Below, in pieces: positions 1 to 7,339 of a stretch of 25,360 nucleotides of DNA (positions are counted from its first letter, which is position 1; every line of letters starts with the position of its first letter). The notes under the pieces were generated by a model, which saw only the letters and a program-made list of their open reading frames with translations, searched no databases and was not told where the DNA came from. This stretch comes from Patescibacteria group bacterium (lineage in GTDB: Bacteria > Patescibacteriota > Patescibacteriia > S139-126), in NCBI GenBank assembly GCA_015485755.1, contig WFTD01000118.1, positions 1 to 25,360 of the forward strand, written 5' to 3'. Both the position numbers and the translations under genes were made by a program.

Positions 1-455
1 CCCTTAACCTTAATTGACACCGCTTTGCTGGGTTTGGCTTTGGGCAAAACAATAGTCAAAATTCCGTTTTTTAATTCAGCTTTAGCCTGATCTGCTTTAA
101 CTTCCATTGGTAAAATAATAGAACGCGAAAAACTGCCCCAATAACACTCTTGGTAAAAATAATCTTCATCTTTTACTGTTTCTTCCATTTCCCTCTTACC
201 TTTGATGGTAATAAGATCATTACTAATTGATATATCTATATCCTCTGGCTTGACTCCGGCAATGGTTGATTTGATTATTATATTATCTTTATCTTGATAA
301 ACATCAACAGAAAGCTGCCCCTCTTCTTCCTGCAACCACTCCTCTTCTGTTGTTGTGGTGGGAACGCTTGCACTAGTTGGTTGGTCAGCAGTAAAAAAAT
401 TATCTTCAGATGCTTTTTTGGTTTTGACTGATTTTTTCTTTTTAAACAAAACCAT
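1..455 (-). CDS. Small heat shock protein (Hsp20/alpha-crystallin), C-terminus cut by window edge
   Basis: Translation of the minus strand from the ATG at 455-453 gives 151 codons with no stop, so only the extreme C-terminus is missing. The first 40 residues are a variable Lys-rich then Thr/Glu-rich arm (MVLFKKKK). The alpha-crystallin domain covers about 48-140, with the typical strand pattern around GVKPEDIDISISNDLITIKG (68-87) and the A-x-x-x-N-G-I-L-T-I-x-L-P-K signature at about 126-139. A C-terminal I-x-V motif (SIKVK, 147-151) matches the IxI tail used in oligomer assembly. Proteins of this family are ATP-independent holdases that bind unfolding clients in the cytosol. The gene diverges from the tRNA genes and has its own sigma70-like promoter. 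No CIRCE-type inverted repeat is visible upstream, so heat-shock control is not shown by the sequence. Confidence 0.93.
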   Translation of the reverse strand, partial: MVLFKKKKSVKTKKASEDNFFTADQPTSASVPTTTTEEEWLQEEEGQLSVDVYQDKDNIIIKSTIAGVKPEDIDISISNDLITIKGKREMEETVKDEDYFYQECYWGSFSRSIILPMEVKADQAKAELKNGILTIVLPKAKPSKAVSIKVK

Positions 456-486
456 ATGTTTTGATTAGTTTATTAAATCTTTTTAT

Positions 487-515
487 ATTATATCCAACAA
501 TCAGCGCTTGGGCAA
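487..515 (-). promoter_or_regulatory. Sigma70-like promoter of the Hsp20 gene
   Basis: On the minus strand a -35 box TTGCCC (515-510) is followed after exactly 17 bp by a perfect -10 box TATAAT (492-487). This predicts a start near 480 and a leader of about 25 nt before the ATG at 455. No Shine-Dalgarno sequence lies before the ATG. This is a pattern match only. Confidence 0.6.
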
Positions 516-522
516 ATTTAGC

Positions 523-549
523 TTGACGATAACTGTTTGATATTATACA
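523..549 (+). promoter_or_regulatory. Possible promoter of the tRNA-Glu/tRNA-Leu pair
   Basis: TTGACG (523-528) and TATACA (544-549) are separated by 15 bp on the plus strand, with tRNA-Glu starting at 583. The spacer is short for sigma70, so the assignment is tentative. An alternative -10 reading of the same AT-rich stretch, TATTAT at 541-546, would leave only a 12-bp spacer. It lies back to back with the Hsp20 promoter. Confidence 0.35.
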
Positions 550-582
550 ATTTTTTTGTTTAACAATAATTTTTTCTAACCA

Positions 583-657
583 GGCCCCGTCGTCTAATGG
601 TTAGGACACCAGGCTTTCAATCTGGTAATGGGGGTTCGATTCCCCCCGGGGTCACCA
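583..657 (+). tRNA. tRNA-Glu (anticodon UUC), CCA encoded
   Basis: A full cloverleaf is visible. The acceptor stem is GGCCCCG (583-589) with CGGGGTC (647-653), and the T arm is GGGGG-TTCGATT-CCCCC (630-646). The anticodon stem is CCAGG/TCTGG with the 7-nt loop CTTTCAA, placing anticodon TTC at 616-618. The D arm contains the GGTTAGGAC consensus. The discriminator base is A654 and the CCA tail at 655-657 is encoded in the DNA. It is followed 23 nt later by tRNA-Leu, and the two are probably co-transcribed. Confidence 0.97.
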
Positions 658-680
658 CTAAATTTCATTGGCACAACAAA

Positions 681-767
681 GCCCGGATGGCGGAACTGGT
701 AGACGCGGCGGACTTAAAATCCGCTGGCAGCAATGCCATGGGAGTTCGAGTCTCCCTCCGGGCACCA
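681..767 (+). tRNA. tRNA-Leu (anticodon UAA), CCA encoded
   Basis: This is a class II tRNA of 87 nt. The acceptor stem is GCCCGGA (681-687) with TCCGGGC (757-763). The anticodon stem is GCGGA/TCCGC with loop CTTAAAA, giving anticodon TAA at 715-717. A long variable arm lies at about 725-739, and the T arm is GGGAG-TTCGAGT-CTCCC. Discriminator A764 and CCA at 765-767 are encoded. The 53 nt between this gene and the convergent histidine-kinase gene hold no convincing terminator. Confidence 0.97.
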
Positions 768-820
768 CATTACCACACCAAATACAAGGATATATCATTA
801 TTTTTTAATAAACAATCAGA

Positions 821-2935
821 TTACTTTGTAGGAAGCAGGCTCTTTTTGCCTTGCTTTTTTTTCATTCCAGCGAGGGGCAAAAAAACATAAAAAGTTGTTC
901 CTTTGTTTTCTTTGGATCTGAACCAAATTTTCCCGCCAGAATGGTCAATAATTGATTTAACAATATAAAGGCCAAGTCCTGTTCCTTCTACATCCTGCAC
1001 TCTAACATTATCCGCCCTAAACAACTTGGTAAATATTTTATCCTGTTGATCTTTTGGTATGCCAAGTCCAGTATCAGAAACTTTTATCAAAACTCCGTCT
1101 TGGTTAAATTTGCGCCTGTCTATCTGTTTGCCTTTTTTTATATTCTTTATTTCAAAAACAACCTCTCCCCCTGGGGGCGTGTATTTGATTGAATTGTTTA
1201 ATAAATTTTGCAGAACAATATGAAGAAGTTTGGGATCAACCATAATTTTGGGAACTTTATCATATTTGCTTTTGAATTTTACTTTATGTTCCTTTATTTC
1301 TGGGCGCAACTCTCTAACAACCTCATGGGCCAGCTTAACAATATCTGTCTCCCTGGGGTCAACCGCAAATGTTCCCAGTTCCAACCTTGATACATTCAGC
1401 AAAGCATTTACCAGCTCTACCATTCTTTTGTTAGAACTGTATATCTCCTGCAAATATTCTTTTTGTTCGTTGCTTATTTTTCCAGCATCACCTGATAACA
1501 GCATTTCTGTATACCAATTGATAGCGGACAAGGGAGTTCTTAATTGGTGAGATGCCAAAGAAACAAATTCGGTTTTTGCTTTGTCAATAGCTTTTTCTTT
1601 GGAAATATCTCTAAACACCTCAACTGCTCCCACCACCTTGCCACCAATAAATACTGGGGTGATTATCACAAACACCGGCATAACTGTACCATCTTTTCTT
1701 TTATATTCAAGTTCAGTGGTTATGCTTTTCCCTTCCAAAGCCTTATCAATCAAGCAATCATCCTTTGAGAATTCTTTTCCCTTTTCTGAAACCGAGATTA
1801 CATCAATCAACTTCTTGCCAATAACATTTTTTTCTTTTAAGCCAAGCATTTTTTCAAAAGCAGGATTAACCAGCACAATTTTTCCATGCCTGTCAGTAAC
1901 AACCAACCCCTCTCCCAAAGACAACAAAATCGCTTCATCTTTAGCCTTGGCTCTAATCGTCTTCTTTTTCTCTTCCTCTAGATCCTCAGCTATATTCATC
2001 AAAGCCAGTTTTGTGTTTTCCAGTTCAGCTACCTTCTTTTCTAAGACCTTCTCTTTGTCTCTTAATTCTTGCAGGGCCAGTTCTTTTATCTCTGTTTCTT
2101 TGGCAAATTTTTCTGCTTGTTTTTGCAGATTTGCTCTTAAGTTTTTTTCATTTTTAAAAACACGAGAAATGGTAACAAACAAACCAATGAATATTATCAA
2201 ATAACTAAAAATTTTTAAAAGATGGGCTAAATTAAATTCTAAATCAAACAAAGCTGTAGAAAACGACATCAACATCGCTTGAGAAACAAACCCCACCAAC
2301 AAAGAAATTACAACCCAGTGTTCAAAAATATCCTCTCTCCACTTGCCTTTACTCAAATAGCCAACCAAGGCCAAAAAGAAGAAAAGGGCTGGTATTAGCT
2401 CTTCTGGCCTACCAAAAATAAAATTTGGGTAATAAGCTTGGGGAAGGGGAATGATTGCGAAAAATAAAAATGAAATCAAAGTAAAAAGAAAAAAACTAAT
2501 ATAAACAATTCTTTCTGTTATCTTAGCGTTCCATTCTTTTCTTTTGTACCAAAAAAACCAAGAAAAAAACATGCTCACACTCAAAAACAATCGTGACGCT
2601 ATCCAACTCCAAGGAATTAATGAGTCAGGGGGAGATGGAAAAAAATAACCAAACCACCTGCTGGTTACAATCGCATGATAACCATCCAAAAAACCCGTGC
2701 CCAAAAAACCAACGCCTAACAGCAAAAAAATAATTGACCTGCTAGTATAATAACTTAACAATGCGACAATCCCTACAAAAACAGCCAACAAAGTGGCCAT
2801 CACTTCCATCAAGGTATGCAAGTCAGTTGATCCTTGCCAAAACCAATGAGCTCTTACAACAATATAACCTATAAACAACGAAAAAAATGTTGCTATATAA
2901 ACAATTATCCGCTTATAGCTGTTGTTATCTTTCAT
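821..2935 (-). CDS. Membrane-bound PAS sensor histidine kinase
   Basis: The 704-residue protein starts with seven or eight hydrophobic segments between residues 9 and 256. The pattern LHTLMEV (39-45) followed by GFLDGYHAIV (81-90) resembles MASE3-type membrane sensors, but this is only a resemblance. A coiled coil covers about 262-335, then a PAS domain at about 332-447 (GEGLVVTDRHGKIVLVNPAF). The transmitter follows. The H-box is SLASHQLRTPLS with the phosphorylated histidine at 463, the N-box is NLLNNSIKY with Asn581, the G1 box is DTGLGIP (621-627) and the G2 box is GTGLGLYIVK (651-660). All catalytic motifs are intact and there is no receiver domain, so it must pass phosphate to a separate protein. 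Its start lies one base beyond the stop of the dCache-HAMP gene, so the two are almost certainly co-transcribed and probably work together. The free receiver encoded at 11164-11535 is a candidate partner. Confidence 0.93.
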   Translation of the reverse strand: MKDNNSYKRIIVYIATFFSLFIGYIVVRAHWFWQGSTDLHTLMEVMATLLAVFVGIVALLSYYTSRSIIFLLLGVGFLGTGFLDGYHAIVTSRWFGYFFPSPPDSLIPWSWIASRLFLSVSMFFSWFFWYKRKEWNAKITERIVYISFFLFTLISFLFFAIIPLPQAYYPNFIFGRPEELIPALFFFLALVGYLSKGKWREDIFEHWVVISLLVGFVSQAMLMSFSTALFDLEFNLAHLLKIFSYLIIFIGLFVTISRVFKNEKNLRANLQKQAEKFAKETEIKELALQELRDKEKVLEKKVAELENTKLALMNIAEDLEEEKKKTIRAKAKDEAILLSLGEGLVVTDRHGKIVLVNPAFEKMLGLKEKNVIGKKLIDVISVSEKGKEFSKDDCLIDKALEGKSITTELEYKRKDGTVMPVFVIITPVFIGGKVVGAVEVFRDISKEKAIDKAKTEFVSLASHQLRTPLSAINWYTEMLLSGDAGKISNEQKEYLQEIYSSNKRMVELVNALLNVSRLELGTFAVDPRETDIVKLAHEVVRELRPEIKEHKVKFKSKYDKVPKIMVDPKLLHIVLQNLLNNSIKYTPPGGEVVFEIKNIKKGKQIDRRKFNQDGVLIKVSDTGLGIPKDQQDKIFTKLFRADNVRVQDVEGTGLGLYIVKSIIDHSGGKIWFRSKENKGTTFYVFLPLAGMKKKQGKKSLLPTK

Positions 2936-2936
2936 A

Positions 2937-4325
2937 CTATTTCTTATTTTTCTTTTCTACTTTTTTCTTCAATGCTTCAATTTCTTTTTTTAACTCTCTC
3001 ATTTTTAACTCTCTGGCAACTAAAATTTTATTTAATCTTTCTGTTTCGCTCAATTTTTTCTCAGTTACCTTTTTGGCGTTCTCAAGTTGAATAGTTCTCT
3101 CTCTTACTTTTTTCTCAAGCTCCTCATGAGATTTTTGCAATTGGTCTGCCATATTATTAAAAGCAACTGCAATGTTGCCAATTTCATCATGAGAATTAAT
3201 CTTTACCCTTTTACTAAAATCACCCTGCCCCAAAGACAAAGCTGCTGACACCAATTGATTTAATGGACTAACCAAATAATCAACCAAAACATAATAAGAA
3301 ACAATAAACAAAAACAACAAAATAAGAGCAAGAATAATAATTTTCTGGTTTTGTTGGTTCATATCAGCCATAACCTCGCTAATCGGCAACTTGCGTATCA
3401 ATACCATATATCTACTAGGATCTTGGGGGGAAAGTTGAATTCTGGCAAAAGAAATAATATTTTTGTCCAACACCAAAGAGCCTGACGCTTTATCAAAAAA
3501 ATTTTGGGCTATTTCAGGAAAATCATTTTTAATGTTGGCCTGATGCCCCAAGTCAAACGAAGACCCCCATCTTTTAGCCGGGTCAAGGTTAAAAAGGTAA
3601 TAGCCGTCCTGATCAATAATAAAAACATCTCCCTGGGAAAATTCTGGTGATAATTTTATTTTATTAAACAAAGGCAAAACAGCTAAATTAACAATAACAA
3701 TCCCCCGGCGCCTGCCCTGGTTATCAATTATGGGAGCGGCATAACGTACATTGGGTTTGTAAGGTTTTTCTATTTTGGGTGGATTTCCTTCTTTGTTTAA
3801 ATCAACTCGTGAAACATAGATACTGCCCGGCTCAACTAGCATTGCCTCCCTAAAATAATAACGGTTGCTTTTGTTTTGTAATTTATCATCTGATGCAACC
3901 TTAACTTCGTTGTTGTTATAATCAATCCGCACAACCTCGTCACCCGTCTCGTCAATGTATCTAATCTGAAAAAACATCTTTTTTTCTTGGGCAAAAATAG
4001 CAAAAGTGTCGGCCAATCGCCGCCGCCACTCATCATAAGTAATTTGTTCAACCGGATCTATTCCGCCATTGTCTTTGGCGGAAATAATACCCCTAATAGA
4101 CCTTGCTTTAGCCAAAATCTTAACATCGCTAATAGCTTGGGTTAAAAAAGAAGAGGCCCGCAAGCTCTGAGCGGTAACCTCTTTTTTAATTGACAGGCTG
4201 GCAAAATTTATAATAATTTTTCTTGAAATGACAACATTAGCTGCAATTGTTATGACAAAAAACAAGACTGTTATCACAACCAACCCAATAATCAACTTGT
4301 GCTTGATTGATAATCTAAACAACAT
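2937..4325 (-). CDS. dCache-HAMP membrane sensor lacking a transmitter domain
   Basis: From the ATG at 4325-4323 the product is 462 residues. A TTG two codons earlier (4331) is a possible alternative start, with AAGG nine bases before it. TM1 lies at about 11-34. An extracytoplasmic region of about 290 residues follows, with dCache-like features (EEKKMFFQIRYID-type ligand-pocket strand, RYYFREAM, PIIDNQGRRRGIVIVNL, DVFIIDQDGYYLFN). TM2 is at about 327-350, a HAMP domain at about 350-400 (SPLNQLVSAALSLGQGDFSKRV, DEIGNIAVAFNNM), then a Lys/Glu-rich coiled coil to the end. Nothing follows the coiled coil: there is no kinase, methyl-accepting, cyclase or PAS domain. Families with this front end normally have an output domain, so this looks like a sensor subunit that acts through a partner. 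The histidine kinase one base downstream is the obvious candidate. Confidence 0.88.
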   Translation of the reverse strand: MLFRLSIKHKLIIGLVVITVLFFVITIAANVVISRKIIINFASLSIKKEVTAQSLRASSFLTQAISDVKILAKARSIRGIISAKDNGGIDPVEQITYDEWRRRLADTFAIFAQEKKMFFQIRYIDETGDEVVRIDYNNNEVKVASDDKLQNKSNRYYFREAMLVEPGSIYVSRVDLNKEGNPPKIEKPYKPNVRYAAPIIDNQGRRRGIVIVNLAVLPLFNKIKLSPEFSQGDVFIIDQDGYYLFNLDPAKRWGSSFDLGHQANIKNDFPEIAQNFFDKASGSLVLDKNIISFARIQLSPQDPSRYMVLIRKLPISEVMADMNQQNQKIIILALILLFLFIVSYYVLVDYLVSPLNQLVSAALSLGQGDFSKRVKINSHDEIGNIAVAFNNMADQLQKSHEELEKKVRERTIQLENAKKVTEKKLSETERLNKILVARELKMRELKKEIEALKKKVEKKNKK

Positions 4326-4355
4326 TACCAATATTTAAAACCTTATTAAACTAAA

Positions 4356-4406
4356 CAGCAAACCCTTGTTTTAAGTGTCGCCTCACCTAAAACGTCAGGT
4401 TTGCTG
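4356..4406 (-). terminator. Imperfect hairpin between major pilin and sensor genes
   Basis: A 9-bp perfect outer stem (CAGCAAACC at 4356-4364 with GGTTTGCTG at 4398-4406) encloses an inner 6-bp stem (GTTTTA at 4368-4373 with TAAAAC at 4388-4393). It starts 23 nt past the pilin stop. On the minus strand it is followed by a weak T-rich stretch (TTTAGTTTAAT). It may terminate or attenuate pilin transcription, or protect the pilin mRNA 3' end. A perfect TTGACA overlaps the stem on the minus strand but has no credible -10 box, so an own promoter for the sensor genes was not called. Confidence 0.45.
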
Positions 4407-4428
4407 TCAATCTTCTTAAACCAAACTT

Positions 4429-4908
4429 TTAACGGGTTACACTAATGGTTGCGCCTTGCTCAGGATCGCAAGCGCCAACCGTAATTCTGCCATTAGCGTC
4501 CTTGTTGATATAATAATCAGTGTTAGCGGCTGTGCCTGTTTGCGGGTCAGTAGGAATGCCAACAATATAGGTTGGTACTAATTCCTGAGAAAGATCAACA
4601 CATGAGGCTACAGTTGTGGTTGCGCCGCAAGTCGTATCACAACCAGTGGTAGCTGTTCCTAATACTTGGGAGCTGGTGGTAACCGAATCAATATCAGACG
4701 GTAAATTGCCGTTATTATCAAGTGAGTACTGATAAACCGCATTTAAAATAGTATTAACATCTGACCGCCTCTGCGCGTTGCGAGTATCGCCAAGTTGTTT
4801 GCCAGGATTAATAGCGATTATTACAATACCCGCTAAAATAGAAATGGCTGCTACCACCAACAATACCTCCAATAAGGTAAAGCCCTGTTTTGCTTGTTGT
4901 GTGGACAT
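4429..4908 (-). CDS. Type IV pilin, probable major subunit
   Basis: The 159-residue protein has a short leader (MSTQQAKQ) ending in the prepilin peptidase site G9|F10, with the conserved Glu at mature position 5 (E14 in FTLLEVLL). A hydrophobic N-terminal helix runs to about residue 34. The globular part contains RNAQRRSDVNTILNAVYQYSLDNNG, a hallmark of short Gram-positive/Patescibacteria-type pilins, and four cysteines (90, 94, 103, 147) that could form disulfides. The last gene of the pilin series, it is the only one with a strong promoter of its own and a hairpin behind it. That fits a highly expressed major pilin, but the role is inferred from context. The processing enzyme is not encoded in this window. 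Confidence 0.9.
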   Translation of the reverse strand: MSTQQAKQGFTLLEVLLVVAAISILAGIVIIAINPGKQLGDTRNAQRRSDVNTILNAVYQYSLDNNGNLPSDIDSVTTSSQVLGTATTGCDTTCGATTTVASCVDLSQELVPTYIVGIPTDPQTGTAANTDYYINKDANGRITVGACDPEQGATISVTR

Positions 4909-4967
4909 AATTTTTTATTTAATTCTTATATAAGTAGAGTGTGACCTTTTGGGTTTATGCTTTTTTT

Positions 4968-4996
4968 ATTATAGCACAATATTATATTTATATCAA
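4968..4996 (-). promoter_or_regulatory. Strong extended -10 promoter for the pilin gene
   Basis: On the minus strand TTGATA (4996-4991) is followed after 17 bp by TATAAT (4973-4968), preceded by the extended element TGC. The match to sigma70 consensus is 5/6 and 6/6 with optimal spacing. A start near 4961 would give a leader of about 53 nt before the ATG at 4908. It lies immediately after the stop of the PilX-like gene, so the pilin can be transcribed independently of the upstream pilus operon. Confidence 0.75.
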
Positions 4997-5003
4997 CAAA
5001 AAA

Positions 5004-5408
5004 TTAAAAATCAGGAACTTCCTGCCAGCTTATAACTTTGATGCTTGGTTTTATTTGGCTGATTATAACCTTAACCTTCCTTACCAATGAGCCAATTGAT
5101 CCAGCAGATCTTATCTCTCTGCTTACCCCTCCCAGGTCTATGATTGTATAAGAACAACTTCCGCCTGCCACTGTCAAGTTGTCACCACCAATAAAACTTG
5201 GATTGTCCCACAAAACCTGCAAAGCCTCTTCAGCGCAAGTATCGGCTAAAAGTTTAGCTTGCTCTGATTGGTTTACAGCAAAGCTGGTTCTGCTAGAATT
5301 AAGCCCCAACAAAATCAAAGACAAAACAACCACTGTGCCAATCGCACCGACAATCAAAATGCTTAAAATAGCTATATAACCAAAATTGTTCTGTCTTGCG
5401 TTTGTCAT
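5004..5408 (-). CDS. PilX-like pilus-associated membrane protein
   Basis: The 134-residue protein has one N-terminal hydrophobic segment (about 9-36) followed by a small globular domain with two cysteines (C58, C85). The junction LLADTCAEEALQVLWDN after the helix resembles small proteins found beside minor pilins in pilus clusters and, loosely, PilX. Unlike its neighbours it lacks the G|F-T-L-x-E cleavage motif: the region reads NNFGYIAILSILIV with no Glu at position 5. It may therefore be unprocessed or processed differently. Its start overlaps the stop of the PilW-like gene by 4 nt (ATGA), so it is translated from the same mRNA. The specific function is not established. Confidence 0.75.
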   Translation of the reverse strand: MTNARQNNFGYIAILSILIVGAIGTVVVLSLILLGLNSSRTSFAVNQSEQAKLLADTCAEEALQVLWDNPSFIGGDNLTVAGGSCSYTIIDLGGVSREIRSAGSIGSLVRKVKVIISQIKPSIKVISWQEVPDF

Positions 5409-5941
5409 CGCGGTAAATTAAGTTTGCCAATTTCTGCACTAGAATAAAACGTCTTGCTGTAGGTGTATTCGCTTCTGCTACTGGTGCTATTATAAGTCAA
5501 ATCAAAACTAATATAAATAAGGTCTGGACTTGAGTTGCGGGATAGGTTGTAAAAAAATAAATTACTGGCAACCACTTGATTGTTGTGCAAAGGAATGGGG
5601 GTGTTGGTTCCTTCAGTTATTCTAATCTGTCCACTAGTCAAATCAAAAATAGTTGGGTTGAGGCTTGAATTGTAAACTTGCAAAGACAAGGAGGTTGAGG
5701 TAGTGCTCTGCAGAGGAAAATTAACCAAATCAGCGTTTTTGATAGATTGGGTAATTATTTGGATTATTTGGTTGCCTTGCTGTTCTACCTCGGCAATAAC
5801 CTGATTTCTCACTCTTCCCTGCAACACCAATCCTAAAAAATTAAAAATAACAAACAACAAAATAGATAACAAACTAACATAAAGCAACAACTCAATCAAA
5901 GTAAACCCCTTATTGTTTCTTGTGGCGGTTCTTATAGCCAT
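5405..5941 (-). CDS. PilW/GspJ-like minor pilin
   Basis: The 178-residue protein has a basic leader (MAIRTATRNNKG) and the prepilin site G12|F13 with Glu17 at +5 (FTLIELLLYVSLLSILLFVIFNFLG). The soluble part is beta-rich and Ser/Thr/Asn-rich and has no cysteine. Its size, its RNQVIAEVEQQGNQIIQIITQSIKNA segment after the helix, and its location between a PilV-like and a PilX-like gene fit the PilW/GspJ group of minor pilins. These form the priming complex at the pilus tip in other systems. The start overlaps the propeller-pilin gene by 10 nt, which implies coupled translation. Confidence 0.82.
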   Translation of the reverse strand: MAIRTATRNNKGFTLIELLLYVSLLSILLFVIFNFLGLVLQGRVRNQVIAEVEQQGNQIIQIITQSIKNADLVNFPLQSTTSTSLSLQVYNSSLNPTIFDLTSGQIRITEGTNTPIPLHNNQVVASNLFFYNLSRNSSPDLIYISFDLTYNSTSSRSEYTYSKTFYSSAEIGKLNLPR

Positions 5942-7332
5942 GGGAAGACAACAATTAATTCATAAGAATTGCTATCACCCACACCATATACCCTGTCTTG
6001 CCAGGGAGAGTGGGCTACGCCATTAAAGTCAGCTGGAGCGTCATAATAATCAACCAGAGAAGGGTTGGTTGGATCACCAATATAAATAACCTGAAGTTCA
6101 GCTGAATTGTGGTCAGTTGCCAAAAATACATAATTGTTATTATTGCCCATTGCCAAATCGCGGACATCATCCCAGGCTATATAAACACCTTGCTCAACTG
6201 GCGCGGTTGGATCAGATACATCAATTATATGCACCAATCCATAAACTAACCTACCTACAATAACTTTGTCTAAAAAACCAGTTATTGTCTCTGCATTATA
6301 ACCACCCCACAAATTAAGAGTTGAAACCAACTGAGGCGCGTAAATATCAGTAATATCAATAATTTGCAGTTCAGCTGAATTGCTGTCTGAAGCTATGTAG
6401 GCATAACCGCCATTAACATAAACTTCATTGGCTGTAGCGCCAAGATCAAGCGAACTAATCAAGGTTGGGTTGGTTGGATCTGAGGCATCAATAATAAAAA
6501 ATTCATCTTGAGCCGAATCTGATGCGCGCACCATAAACACTCTGCTGCCAACCACATCCACTCCTAACATATTAGCAGTTCCCGGAGCATTATAAGTGCC
6601 AACTAACGTGGGTGAGTTTGGATTTGATACATCAATAATCTGCAATTCTTGGCTGTTTCTGGTTGAAGCAACAAAAGCATAGTTTCCTTCCACAGCTATA
6701 TTGCGGGGACCACCAGGCAAAGACAAAGAGCCAACAATAGTCGGATTGGAACTGTTGGAAATGTCAACAACAACAAAATCTGGGCTGCCTCCACTTCTAA
6801 CAATATAAGCGTACTTATCATCAACCTGCACTTTAAGGGCGTTTTGCCTGCCTGATATGTTAAGACCAGCCTCTGGCAGCGGCCACCACCAGTAAGCCGC
6901 ATCTTCCGCCCTCCAATTAGTTAAAATGGAGGTTAACTCTACTGTTTTGGTGCGCTGTGAATTTTGCTGCCATTGCACTCTAACCACTACTTGCTTCCGT
7001 TTGCTGTCAATGGTGGAAATAATAACTTGCCTTTTAAAAATTCCTGTCCAATCCTCCGTCCCTGAAAAAACCCACTGGTACCCAAAAATGTCAAGGCCAT
7101 AAGTACCATCAACTAAATTAACAAAACTTTCATCTCTCATATTTTTCACTGCATCCATACCTTGCCTGGCTATACCAACTGCCCTTACCCAATTGCCAGC
7201 CAAAGCAAACGATTCTTGTCCATATAAATAAGCGCTGACAAAGACTGTTACCAATAAAACAAAAATGGACATCGTCAATATAACTTCCACTATACTAAAT
7301 CCTGATTTATTTTTAGATAAAAACTGTTCCAT
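5932..7332 (-). CDS. Minor pilin fused to an LVIVD-repeat beta-propeller (putative tip adhesin)
   Basis: The 466-residue protein begins like a PilV/GspI minor pilin: prepilin site G11|F12, Glu16 at +5 (FSIVEVILTMSIFVLLVTVFV), then a pilin domain to about residue 145. After a Trp-rich linker (AAYWWWPLPEAG, about 146-156) the rest is a repeat domain. Six units match the LVIVD pattern: they start at about 185, 229, 277, 321, 366 and 412, each reading like EL-x-IIDVS-x-P-x-x-P-x-LVG. A seventh, truncated unit (ELIVVFPWL) ends the protein at 458-466. The 44-48 residue spacing and terminal half-unit suggest a closed seven-bladed propeller. LVIVD repeats are known from surface and secreted proteins. 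The inferred role is a pilus-tip binding subunit, comparable in architecture to the PilY1 propeller but in the same chain as the pilin. It starts 7 nt after the GspH-like gene. Confidence 0.9.
   Translation of the reverse strand: MEQFLSKNKSGFSIVEVILTMSIFVLLVTVFVSAYLYGQESFALAGNWVRAVGIARQGMDAVKNMRDESFVNLVDGTYGLDIFGYQWVFSGTEDWTGIFKRQVIISTIDSKRKQVVVRVQWQQNSQRTKTVELTSILTNWRAEDAAYWWWPLPEAGLNISGRQNALKVQVDDKYAYIVRSGGSPDFVVVDISNSSNPTIVGSLSLPGGPRNIAVEGNYAFVASTRNSQELQIIDVSNPNSPTLVGTYNAPGTANMLGVDVVGSRVFMVRASDSAQDEFFIIDASDPTNPTLISSLDLGATANEVYVNGGYAYIASDSNSAELQIIDITDIYAPQLVSTLNLWGGYNAETITGFLDKVIVGRLVYGLVHIIDVSDPTAPVEQGVYIAWDDVRDLAMGNNNNYVFLATDHNSAELQVIYIGDPTNPSLVDYYDAPADFNGVAHSPWQDRVYGVGDSNSYELIVVFPWL
5935..6843 (-). 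repeat. LVIVD beta-propeller repeat region
   Basis: This segment codes for residues about 164-466 of the propeller pilin. Seven related units of 44-48 residues are visible (units at about 185, 229, 277, 321, 366, 412, 458), the last truncated. The repeated core is hydrophobic-hydrophobic-IID followed by S/T-D/N-P-x-x-P. The units are diverged rather than identical, so this is an old protein repeat and not a recent DNA tandem duplication. Confidence 0.85.
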
Positions 7333-7339
7333 TTATCAT

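Noticed and set aside
456..582. CIRCE/HrcA operator upstream of the small heat-shock gene
   Set aside because: No TTAGCACTC-N9-GAGTGCTAA or close variant occurs in this stretch; only promoter-like boxes are seen.
1581..2204. A 207-codon open frame on the plus strand, opposite the histidine kinase
   Set aside because: It is antisense to the PAS and coiled-coil region, has low-complexity Ser/Phe-rich composition and shows no family motif. The minus-strand kinase explains the sequence.
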